Source of the DNA: Bacillota bacterium
GTDB taxonomy: Bacteria; Bacillota; Clostridia; Christensenellales; Aristaeellaceae
Direction of reading: 5' to 3'
DNA: 6,007 nucleotides
Assembly (NCBI GenBank): GCA_023392755.1
Contig: JAEWNM010000210.1
Coordinates: 1 to 6,007 of the forward strand
Part shown: positions 1 through 5,076 of the stretch, piece after piece
How the letters are laid out: each line of letters opens with the position of its first letter
Position numbering within the stretch: position 1 is the first letter of the stretch
Made by a program: the position numbers and the translations under genes
The notes under the pieces: model-generated
The model's input: only the letters and a program-made list of their open reading frames with translations
What the model was told of the DNA's origin: nothing
Database searches by the model: none

Positions 1-126
<126 letters not shown>

Positions 127-139
127 TCGGTTGATCTTC

Positions 140-176
140 GGGGGAATCCATATATGGATTCCCCCTTTTCCTTTTT
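140..176 (+). terminator. Rho-independent terminator of tuf
   Basis: Bases 140-165 form a perfect palindrome. It folds as an 11-bp stem (GGGGGAATCCA with TGGATTCCCCC) closed by a TATA tetraloop. The run TTTTCCTTTTT follows directly at 166-176. A GC-rich stem base next to a T-tract is the classic intrinsic terminator form. The hairpin is perfectly symmetric but there is no matching A-tract on the 5' side, so it points to + strand termination. Confidence 0.93.
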
Positions 177-189
177 CGTAGCAATGTGC

Positions 190-195
190 GGGAGG
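190..195 (+). promoter_or_regulatory. Ribosome binding site of the 42-residue ORF
   Basis: GGGAGG lies 8 nt before the ATG at 204. It is as strong as the SD sequences of the ribosomal-protein genes downstream. It is the main reason to treat the short ORF as a real gene and to prefer ATG 204 over the second in-frame ATG at 225. Confidence 0.7.
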
Positions 196-203
196 GAAGC
201 CTC

Positions 204-332
204 ATGGAACGGGACAGGCGTCGCATGGCCCGCAGGCAAAAGCTCAAAGCGGCTTTGGGCAAGGCCGTCGTTTTTGTTATCGTCCTTGGGCTTGCCGTGC
301 TGGCTTTTGCCATCGCAGGCTCCACCCGCTAG
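204..332 (+). CDS. Small single-pass membrane protein, 42 residues, function unknown
   Basis: An ATG at 204 preceded by GGGAGG opens a 42-codon ORF ending at TAG 330-332. The product starts with a strongly basic stretch (residues 1-20, MERDRRRMARRQKLKAALGK). A 19-residue hydrophobic helix follows (about 21-39, AVVFVIVLGLAVLAFAIAG), then only a short STR tail. By the positive-inside rule the N-terminus should be cytoplasmic and almost nothing should protrude outside. There is no lipobox, no Cys and no obvious signal-peptidase site. I do not recognise a family. It sits between the tuf terminator (140-176) and its own terminator (383-425), so it appears to be a separate small cistron fed by read-through from tuf or by a weak promoter overlapping that terminator. 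A chance ORF is possible, but the SD, the clean basic-then-hydrophobic layout and the downstream terminator argue against it. Confidence 0.68.
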   Translation: MERDRRRMARRQKLKAALGKAVVFVIVLGLAVLAFAIAGSTR

Positions 333-382
333 TTTTTTGCCGGGCCACAAGATATGGTGCCGAATGAATCGCCCTTTTCCAT

Positions 383-425
383 CCCTTGCGGGGCAGCCTT
401 TCTTTGGCTGCTCGCGGGGTTTTTT
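383..425 (+). terminator. Rho-independent terminator after the small ORF
   Basis: A hairpin with upper stem GGCAGCC (392-398) paired with GGCTGCT (406-412) and loop TTTCTTT is continued by a lower stem. There CCCT and GCG (383-390) pair with CGCGGGG (413-419), with two single-base bulges. It is followed immediately by TTTTTT (420-425). It lies 50 nt after the stop of the 42-residue ORF and would end that transcript, or tuf read-through, before the S10 promoter. Confidence 0.83.
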
Positions 426-678
426 CAAGCCAATATATGACACACGCGGATGCGTGTATATATGTATTCGGAAAAACCTTTGCTGTTCAACGGGTATCGG
501 GCGGGGAAAACGGGAACCGTGCGGCTGAGCATGCTGAACGGATAGCGTAATGCAAAATATGGACACACCCGGAGCGGTGGACAGCACCAAGGCGAAGCAA
601 TGGCGGGTACGCTTGCTTTTTGATTGCGTATGCCTGAAAAAATACGAAAAAAATGTTTGTGCCAATCCAGTAAAACTA
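426..678. other. Intergenic region without a convincing gene
   Basis: No ORF here has a credible SD plus a protein-like sequence. The visible contents are the inverted repeat at 433-463 (own entry), a short ACGG-GAA-CCGT hairpin near 509-519 and a 16-base sequence (557-572) that recurs imperfectly in the rpsJ leader. There is also a very weak terminator-like hairpin at 592-621, and A-rich stretches at 637-642 and 646-653 upstream of the S10 promoter. The A-rich part could help promoter strength in the manner of an UP element, although it lies somewhat far upstream. An unrecognised small RNA is possible, but I see no clear promoter for one. Confidence 0.5.
433..463. repeat. Imperfect inverted repeat / hairpin
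   Basis: ATATAT (433-438) and ACACGC (442-447) pair with GCGTGT (452-457) and ATATAT (458-463). This gives 12 bp around a GGAT loop, with a 3-nt GAC bulge on the 5' side. It starts 8 nt after the T-tract of the preceding terminator and has no T-run of its own, so it does not look like another terminator. It could be a protein-binding site, an RNA 3'-end stabiliser or part of a small transcript. Nothing in the sequence decides between these. Confidence 0.6.
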
Positions 679-707
679 TTGCAAAAGAATTCGGCTTGCT
701 TTATAAT
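679..707 (+). promoter_or_regulatory. Sigma-A type promoter of the S10 operon
   Basis: The -35 box TTGCAA (679-684) and a perfect -10 box TATAAT (702-707) are separated by 17 bp, the optimal distance. Transcription should start near 714. Surrounding DNA is much more AT-rich than the rest of the window, with A-tracts upstream at 637-653. It is the only near-consensus promoter I noticed, and it is correctly placed to drive rpsJ and the genes behind it, leaving a leader of about 160 nt. Confidence 0.85.
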
Positions 708-718
708 GATGTAGTTGT

Positions 719-865
719 CTGTCCAAGGGATGAAGTGATAAGTTGCCGTCCGGCCAGGCGGGTAATTATCATGGACCAGCCTGTCAATCGGGCGGCGGAC
801 TTAAGGCGCAGGCGGCTGTGCGGCATATAGGCACACCCGGCAGCGTGTACTTGAGAACGATCAAG
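719..865 (+). promoter_or_regulatory. Structured 5' leader of the S10 operon
   Basis: The untranslated leader between the promoter and rpsJ folds by eye into four hairpins. The first (719-779) has CTGTCC (719-724) pairing with GGACCAG (773-779) around one bulged C. Above a one-sided 10-nt bulge (725-734), GTGATAA (735-741) pairs with TTATCAT (766-772), and a GC-rich top stem (743-750 with 757-765) is closed by CGGCCA. The second (779-793) pairs GCCTG with CGGGC. The third (813-839) pairs CGG-C-TGTGC with GCACA-C-CCG around one C-C mismatch. The fourth (850-865) pairs CTTGA with TCAAG and covers part of the SD. S10-operon leaders are L4-responsive in gamma-proteobacteria. Whether this one binds L4 or another protein is inference. 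The pairing is seen in sequence; no energy was computed. Confidence 0.55.
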
Positions 866-876
866 GAGGGAAATCA

Positions 877-1185
877 ATGGCCAGCCAGAAAATCCGTATC
901 AAGCTCAAGGCATACGAGCATCAGCTGATCGACCAGTCCGCCGAGCGGATCGTGGATACCGCAAAAAGGACAGGCGCTCGCGTGTCCGGCCCCATCCCCC
1001 TTCCCACAGAGAAGGAAATCGTCACCATTCTGCGCGCGCCCCACAAGTACAAGGACAGCCGCGAGCAGTTCGAAAAGCGCACACATAAGCGTTTGATCGA
1101 CATTCACAACCCCAACCCCCGCACTGTGGACGCCATGATGAAGCTTGATCTTCCTGCTGGTGTCGAAATCGAAATCAAGCTGTAA
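877..1185 (+). CDS. rpsJ: 30S ribosomal protein S10 (NusE)
   Basis: S10 sits in the 30S head and also acts as NusE, the NusB partner in transcription antitermination. The 102-residue product has the full family length and matches throughout: IRIKLKAYEHQLIDQSAERIV, RTGARVSGPIPLPTEKE, THKRLIDI and a VEIEIKL C-terminus. The central segment (about 45-65) forms the long loop reaching into the head. Position 57 is Lys (HKYKDSREQFE), the usual Bacillota residue where proteobacteria have Val; changes at this site are known to alter tetracycline and tigecycline susceptibility, but Lys is wild type here. AAGGAGG (863-869) lies 7 nt before the ATG. It is the first gene of the operon, behind the structured leader, and is followed by rplC after 27 nt. 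Confidence 0.98.
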   Translation: MASQKIRIKLKAYEHQLIDQSAERIVDTAKRTGARVSGPIPLPTEKEIVTILRAPHKYKDSREQFEKRTHKRLIDIHNPNPRTVDAMMKLDLPAGVEIEIKL

Positions 1186-1212
1186 GACCAAAGAGCAGGA
1201 GGTGTAAGATAC

Positions 1213-1854
1213 ATGAAAAAAGCCATTGTAGGCAAAAAGCTTGGCATGACCCAGGTGTTTACCAAGGACGGGCGCCTGGTGCCGGTTACCGTGATCGAAG
1301 CGGGCCCCTGCACCGTCGTGCAGAAAAAGACCGTCGAGAAGGACGGTTACGAGGCCATTCAGGTGGGGTTTGATGCTTTGGCGGAAAACCGTGCCAAGAA
1401 GCTTCTCAATAAGCCCGAAGCCGGCCACTTCAAAAAGGCCGGGGCCGCTCCCTGCCGCACGCTTCGCGAACTGCGCCTGGAAGATTCCGCTTCCTATAGC
1501 GTCGGACAGGAACTGAAGGCCGATGTGTTTGCTGCCGGAGAGAAAATCGACGTCGTGGGTACCAGCCGCGGCCGCGGCTTTACCGGCGCCATCTACCGCT
1601 GGAATCAGCATACGGGCCCCATGGCCCACGGCTCCAAGTATCACCGCGGCGTGGGCTCCATGAGCGCCAACACCCATCCCGCCCATGTGTTCAAGAACAA
1701 GAAAATGCCCGGTCATTACGGCGTGGAGCGTGTGACCATTCAAAATCTGGAAATCGTGCAGGTGGACGCGGAACGCAATCTGCTTTTGGTCAAGGGCGCT
1801 GTGCCCGGCCCCAATGGCACCGTGCTTCTGGTCCGCAATACGGTGAAGGCCTGA
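1213..1854 (+). CDS. rplC: 50S ribosomal protein L3
   Basis: L3 is an early-assembly 23S rRNA binder whose central extension reaches toward the peptidyl-transferase centre. The 213-residue product is near the usual length of about 205-215. It shows the family N-terminus (KAIVGKKLGMTQVF, 3-16), VTVIEAGPC (25-33), the GTSRGRGFTGAI stretch (116-127), the central extension (about 130-170) and VDAERNLLLVKGAVPGPNG (184-202). AGGAGGTG at 1197-1204 sets the ATG at 1213. The extension has atypical residues: Thr154 lies where E. coli has Gln150, the residue methylated by PrmB, and FKNKKMPGHYG replaces the common FKGKK(L/M)PG(H/R)MG. The gene lies between rpsJ and rplD in the standard order. Identification is secure; the significance of the substitutions is unknown. 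Confidence 0.98.
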   Translation: MKKAIVGKKLGMTQVFTKDGRLVPVTVIEAGPCTVVQKKTVEKDGYEAIQVGFDALAENRAKKLLNKPEAGHFKKAGAAPCRTLRELRLEDSASYSVGQELKADVFAAGEKIDVVGTSRGRGFTGAIYRWNQHTGPMAHGSKYHRGVGSMSANTHPAHVFKNKKMPGHYGVERVTIQNLEIVQVDAERNLLLVKGAVPGPNGTVLLVRNTVKA

Positions 1855-1864
1855 AGCCTGCGTG

Positions 1865-1873
1865 AAGGAGGAG
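1865..1873 (+). promoter_or_regulatory. Ribosome binding site that sets the rplD start
   Basis: AAGGAGGAG lies 9-11 nt before ATG 1883. The upstream in-frame GTG at 1862 would place this SD inside the coding region and has no SD of its own. ATG 1883 is therefore the true start. Confidence 0.9.
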
Positions 1874-1882
1874 AACGTCATT

Positions 1883-2509
1883 ATGCCCAAGACTGCTCTT
1901 TATAACATGGAAGGCGCGGCCATCGGCGAGATCGAACTGAGCGACGAGATTTTTGCCGCCGAGGTTCACGAAACTGCCATGCACCTGGTGGTCCGCTCCA
2001 TATTGGCCAATAAGCGCCAGGGCACCCAAAGCGCCCTGACCCGCGGCGAAGTACGCGGCGGCGGCCGGAAGATCTACCGCCAAAAGGGTACCGGCAATGC
2101 GCGCCATCACGGCAACCGCGCTCCCCAGTTCCGCCACGGCGGCGTGGTCTTTGCGCCCAAGCCCCGCGACTATGTGGTGGCGGTCAACCGCAAGGTTCGC
2201 CGTCTTGCCTTCAAGAGCGCCATGACCGCCAAGTTCAATGCCGGCGAGATCACCGTCGTGGACGCCATCACCCTGCCTGAGGCCAAAACGAAGCTTGTGG
2301 CTTCCTTCCTCAAAAAGCTGGGTGTGGAAAAAACCGCCCTGATGGTGCTGCCCGGCCCGGACGAAACCGTTACACGGGCTGCCCGCAACGTTGAATGCCT
2401 TACAACAGCGTATGTCAACACCCTGAACGTGTACGACATCCTGCGCGCCGGAAAGATCATCCTGACCCTTGATGCTACCAAGAGCGTGGAGGAGGTGTAC
2501 GCGCAATGA
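1883..2509 (+). CDS. rplD: 50S ribosomal protein L4
   Basis: L4 binds 23S rRNA early in assembly, and its long loop forms part of the exit-tunnel constriction. In E. coli it also represses its own operon. Starting at ATG 1883 gives 208 residues, the usual length; the longer frame from GTG 1862 is rejected. Visible features are the N-terminal strand region, the tunnel loop (about 44-96) with RQKGTG (66-71) and GGVVFAPKPRDY (86-97), and the globular C-terminal half ending KIILTLDATKSVEEVYAQ. The loop reads GTGNARHHGNRAPQFRHGG, whereas GTGRARxGSxRSPxWxGGG is more common. The gene overlaps rplW by 4 nt (ATGA, 2506-2509). Its penultimate codons (Glu-Glu-Val) carry the rplW SD AGGAGGTG (2490-2497), which suggests translational coupling. 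Confidence 0.98.
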   Translation: MPKTALYNMEGAAIGEIELSDEIFAAEVHETAMHLVVRSILANKRQGTQSALTRGEVRGGGRKIYRQKGTGNARHHGNRAPQFRHGGVVFAPKPRDYVVAVNRKVRRLAFKSAMTAKFNAGEITVVDAITLPEAKTKLVASFLKKLGVEKTALMVLPGPDETVTRAARNVECLTTAYVNTLNVYDILRAGKIILTLDATKSVEEVYAQ

Positions 2510-2811
2510 AAGACCCCCATGACATCATTCTGCGCCCGGTGCTGACGGAAAAAGCATATGATGGCATCGCTGAAAAGCGCTACGTGTTTGAAGTGGCCAT
2601 GGGCGCCAACAAGACGGAGATCAAGCAGGCGCTGGAAACCATTTTCAAAGACGACGGCATCCAGGTGGACAAGGTAAATACCATGCGCACCCTGGGTAAG
2701 ATCAAGCGGCAGGGCAAATATTCCGGCCGCACTCCGGAAATCAAAAAGGCCTACGTAACGCTCAAGAAAGAATCAAAACCCATCCAATTCTTCGAGGGCA
2801 TGGCCCAGTAA
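2506..2811 (+). CDS. rplW: 50S ribosomal protein L23
   Basis: L23 lies at the tunnel exit and is the docking site for trigger factor, signal recognition particle and the translocon. The 101-residue product starts MKDPHDIILRPVLTEKA and contains YVFEVAMGANKTEIKQALETIF (26-47), the family core. An rRNA-binding loop follows (about 60-78, TMRTLGKIKRQGKYSGRTP), then the KKAYVTLKK strand. Glu15 in LTEKA matches the E. coli Glu18 needed for trigger-factor contact. Length is normal. The ATG overlaps the rplD stop as ATGA, with a near-perfect SD (2490-2497) inside rplD, so the two genes are probably translated in a coupled way. rplB follows after 19 nt. Confidence 0.98.
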   Translation: MKDPHDIILRPVLTEKAYDGIAEKRYVFEVAMGANKTEIKQALETIFKDDGIQVDKVNTMRTLGKIKRQGKYSGRTPEIKKAYVTLKKESKPIQFFEGMAQ

Positions 2812-2830
2812 AGCAGGGAGGACAAGAACA

Positions 2831-3664
2831 ATGGCTATCCGTCTTTATAAGCCGACTTCGCCCGCCCGGCGCTTTATGTCGGTCCTGACGTTTGAGGAAA
2901 TTACCAGGAAGGCACCTGAAAAATCCCTGGTGGAATACCTCAAAAAGAATTCCGGCCGCAACAAGCAGGGCAAGATCACCGTCCGTCACCAGGGCGGCGG
3001 CAACAAGATCAAGTACCGCATCATCGATTTCAAACGCAACAAGCTGGATATCCCGGCCAAGGTGGCCTCCATCGAATACGATCCCAACCGCTCGGCGTTC
3101 ATTGCACTGCTCCATTACGCCGATGGCGAAAAGCGCTACATCCTGGCCCCCCAGGGCCTTTCCGTGGGCGACACGGTACTCTCCGGCGAAAGCGCCGACA
3201 TCAAGCCCGGCAACACGCTGCCGCTTTCCAACATCCCCGTGGGCACGCTGATCCACAACATTGAGATCAGGCCCGGCCGCGGCGGCCAATTGGTCCGCTC
3301 CGCCGGACTCAGCGCCCAGCTCATGGCCAAGGAGGGCGCTTACGCCCAGGTCCGCCTTCCCTCCGGCGAAGTCCGCCGCCTTCCCATGAACGCCAAGGCC
3401 ACCATCGGCACCGTGGGCAACAGCGATCATGAGAATGTACGGATCGGCAAGGCAGGCCGTATGCGCCACATGGGTATCCGTCCCACCGTCCGCGGCGTGG
3501 TTATGAACCCGGTGGATCACCCCCACGGCGGCGGCGAGGGCAAATCCCCCGTCGGCATGCCGGCTCCCGTAACCCCTTGGGGCAAGGTGGCCTTGGGGCT
3601 TAAGACCCGCAAGCACAAGAAGTATTCAAACAAGATGATCGTCAAGCGCGCGGGCAGCAAGTGA
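2831..3664 (+). CDS. rplB: 50S ribosomal protein L2
   Basis: L2 is among the most conserved ribosomal proteins. It binds 23S rRNA near the peptidyl-transferase centre and helps subunits join. The 277-residue product has the normal length. It shows the N-terminal AIRLYKPTSPARRF, the OB-fold-like N domain with RHQGGGNKIKYRIIDFKR (52-69), the SH3-like domain with NIEIRPGRGGQLVRSAG (143-159), and VVMNPVDHPHGGGEG (223-237). The last motif holds the conserved His corresponding to E. coli His229. The tail VTPWGKVALGLKTRKHKK is also typical. GGGAGG at 2816-2821 sets the ATG. The gene is intact and flanked by rplW and rpsS, as usual. Confidence 0.99.
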   Translation: MAIRLYKPTSPARRFMSVLTFEEITRKAPEKSLVEYLKKNSGRNKQGKITVRHQGGGNKIKYRIIDFKRNKLDIPAKVASIEYDPNRSAFIALLHYADGEKRYILAPQGLSVGDTVLSGESADIKPGNTLPLSNIPVGTLIHNIEIRPGRGGQLVRSAGLSAQLMAKEGAYAQVRLPSGEVRRLPMNAKATIGTVGNSDHENVRIGKAGRMRHMGIRPTVRGVVMNPVDHPHGGGEGKSPVGMPAPVTPWGKVALGLKTRKHKKYSNKMIVKRAGSK

Positions 3665-3697
3665 CCGCTTTACCCAGTAGGAAGGAGGCAACCCATA

Positions 3698-3976
3698 ATG
3701 AGCCGTTCCATTAAAAAAGGACCTTTCGTAAGCGAAGCGCTTTTGAAGCGCGTTACCGAAATGAACACCGCCGGAAAAAAGAGCGTTGTGAAGACCTGGT
3801 CCAGGGCTTCCACCATCTTTCCGGATTTTGTGGGCCACACCATCGCCGTGCATGACGGCCGCAAGCATGTGCCCGTATATGTCACCGAGGACATGGTAGG
3901 CCACAAGCTCGGCGAATTCGCCCCCACGCGGACCTTCCGGGGCCACGCCGGCGAAAAGGCTACCGCCCGCAAGTAA
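3698..3976 (+). CDS. rpsS: 30S ribosomal protein S19
   Basis: S19 binds 16S rRNA in the head next to S13 and contacts the intersubunit bridge region near A-site tRNA. The 92-residue product is of family length: MSRSIKKGPFV at the N-terminus, KTWSRASTIFPDFVGHTIAVHDGRKHVPVYV in the core (33-63), and DMVGHKLGEFAPTRTFRGHAG near the flexible C-terminus. AAGGAGG (3682-3688) sits 9 nt before the ATG. The 33-nt gap after rplB is the largest in the cluster and holds only the SD; no hairpin with a T-run is seen. Confidence 0.98.
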   Translation: MSRSIKKGPFVSEALLKRVTEMNTAGKKSVVKTWSRASTIFPDFVGHTIAVHDGRKHVPVYVTEDMVGHKLGEFAPTRTFRGHAGEKATARK

Positions 3977-3996
3977 GACGGAAGGAGTGACAAGCT

Positions 3997-4380
3997 ATGG
4001 CAACCAGAACCAAGGAAAAGGCCGCGGCCCGCAAGGCAGGCGCTGACAAGCGCCCCCATGCCCATGCAAGATATATCCGCATCACCTCCCGCAAGGTCAA
4101 AATCGTCATCGATCTGATCCGGGGAAAGAAAGTGGACGAAGCCTTGGCCATCCTGATGTATACTCCCAAGGCGGCATCGCCCATTGTAATGAAGCTGCTG
4201 AACAGTGCAATCGCCAATGCGGTCAACAATCAGGAGATGGATCGCAATACCCTGTATGTGGCGGAAATTTGCGCCAACCCGGGCCCCACGCTCAAACGTT
4301 TCGTGGCCCGCAGCCGCGGCAGCGCTGCCCCCATGCTCAAACGCACCAGCCACATCAGCGTGGTGCTTGATCAAAAGTAA
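3997..4380 (+). CDS. rplV: 50S ribosomal protein L22, with N-terminal extension
   Basis: L22 binds all 23S rRNA domains. Its extended beta-hairpin lines the exit tunnel opposite L4, where macrolide-resistance changes occur. The family core begins near residue 25 (RYIRITSRKVKIVIDLIRGKKVDEA) and ends KRTSHISVVLDQK. The hairpin is about residues 89-118. The protein has 127 residues, against roughly 110 in most bacteria. The excess is an N-terminal segment rich in Ala, Lys and Arg (MATRTKEKAAARKAGADKRP). No in-frame start lies closer to the core, and AAGGAGTG (3982-3989) supports ATG 3997, so the extension is real. The hairpin tip reads FVARSRGSAAPM where FRPRAxGRAxRI is common. Confidence 0.98.
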   Translation: MATRTKEKAAARKAGADKRPHAHARYIRITSRKVKIVIDLIRGKKVDEALAILMYTPKAASPIVMKLLNSAIANAVNNQEMDRNTLYVAEICANPGPTLKRFVARSRGSAAPMLKRTSHISVVLDQK

Positions 4381-4398
4381 TCCGAGGGAGGTTTTTCC

Positions 4399-5073
4399 AT
4401 GGGTCAGAAGGTAAATCCGCACGGCGCTCGCGTCGGTGTGATCTTTGACTGGAGCACCCGCTGGTACGCCGGCAAAAAGGATTTCGCGAACAACCTCATT
4501 GAGGATTACAAGCTCCGCGAAATGCTGAAGCAAAAGTATTATTCCACCGGCATCAGCCGGATCGACATCGAACGCAGCGCCAGCCGCCTGACGGTGAACA
4601 TATTCACCGCCAAGCCCGGCATGATTATCGGCCGCGGCGGTGCCGGCATCGAGGCTCTGAAAAAGGATATCGAGCAGTTCCTGGGCCACCCGGCCAACCT
4701 GAACGTGCTGGAGATCAAGCAGCCCGATCTGGACGCCCAGCTGATGGCGGAAAATATCGCCCAGCAGCTGGAAAAGCGCATCAGCTTCCGCCGCGCCATG
4801 AAGCAGGCGCTGCAGCGGGCCATGAAGAGTGGTGCCAAGGGGATCAAGACCTGCGTTGCCGGCCGCTTGGGCGGCGCGGACATCGCCCGCACCGAGCATT
4901 ATCATGAAGGCTCCATCCCCCTGCAAACGCTTCGGGCCAACATTGACTACGGCTTTTCCGAGGCCAAGACCACCTATGGCCGCCTGGGCGTAAAAGTTTG
5001 GATCTACAAGGGCCAAATCCTGCCCAAGGCCAAGAAAACCCCGGCCGCTGCCCGGACCGAAGGAGGCAAGTAA
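4399..5073 (+). CDS. rpsC: 30S ribosomal protein S3
   Basis: S3 lies on the solvent side of the 30S head at the mRNA entry channel. The 224-residue product has the normal length and begins MGQKVNPHGARVG. A type II KH domain follows, with its GXXG loop at Gly78-Arg79-Gly80-Gly81 (MIIGRGGAGIE). The C-terminal domain contains SFRRAMKQALQRAMKSGAKGIK (129-150). Arg131, Arg132 and Lys135 sit at the same positions as the E. coli residues linked to the ribosomal mRNA helicase activity. GGGAGG (4386-4391) lies 7 nt before the ATG. The last codons (EGGK) carry the SD for rplP, whose ATG starts only 3 nt after the rpsC stop. Confidence 0.99.
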   Translation: MGQKVNPHGARVGVIFDWSTRWYAGKKDFANNLIEDYKLREMLKQKYYSTGISRIDIERSASRLTVNIFTAKPGMIIGRGGAGIEALKKDIEQFLGHPANLNVLEIKQPDLDAQLMAENIAQQLEKRISFRRAMKQALQRAMKSGAKGIKTCVAGRLGGADIARTEHYHEGSIPLQTLRANIDYGFSEAKTTYGRLGVKVWIYKGQILPKAKKTPAAARTEGGK

Positions 5074-5076
5074 TCC

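Noticed and set aside
154..528. A 124-codon + strand frame starting inside the tuf terminator
   Set aside because: The start lies in the terminator hairpin and has no SD. The frame runs through the second terminator and overlaps the better-supported 42-residue ORF in another frame. Its product shows no domain-like pattern.
592..621. Possible terminator: GC(G)AAGC pairing with GCTTGC followed by TTTTT
   Set aside because: The stem is only 6 bp with a bulge and a 12-nt loop, and no transcript that would need ending here is evident. It is too weak to call.
624..928. Frames of 61-68 codons over the promoter, leader and rpsJ start
   Set aside because: They cross the promoter -10 box or the structured leader, lack SD sequences and do not look like protein. 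No leader peptide with regulatory codon runs is seen.
946..1062. Lys57 in S10 as a possible tetracycline-class resistance change
   Set aside because: Lys at this position is the normal Bacillota residue (HKYKDSREQFE). It differs from E. coli Val57 by lineage, not by selection for resistance.
1862..1882. GTG 1862 as the start of rplD
   Set aside because: It would put the SD AAGGAGG inside the gene and add seven residues foreign to L4. ATG 1883 has correct spacing and gives the family N-terminus.
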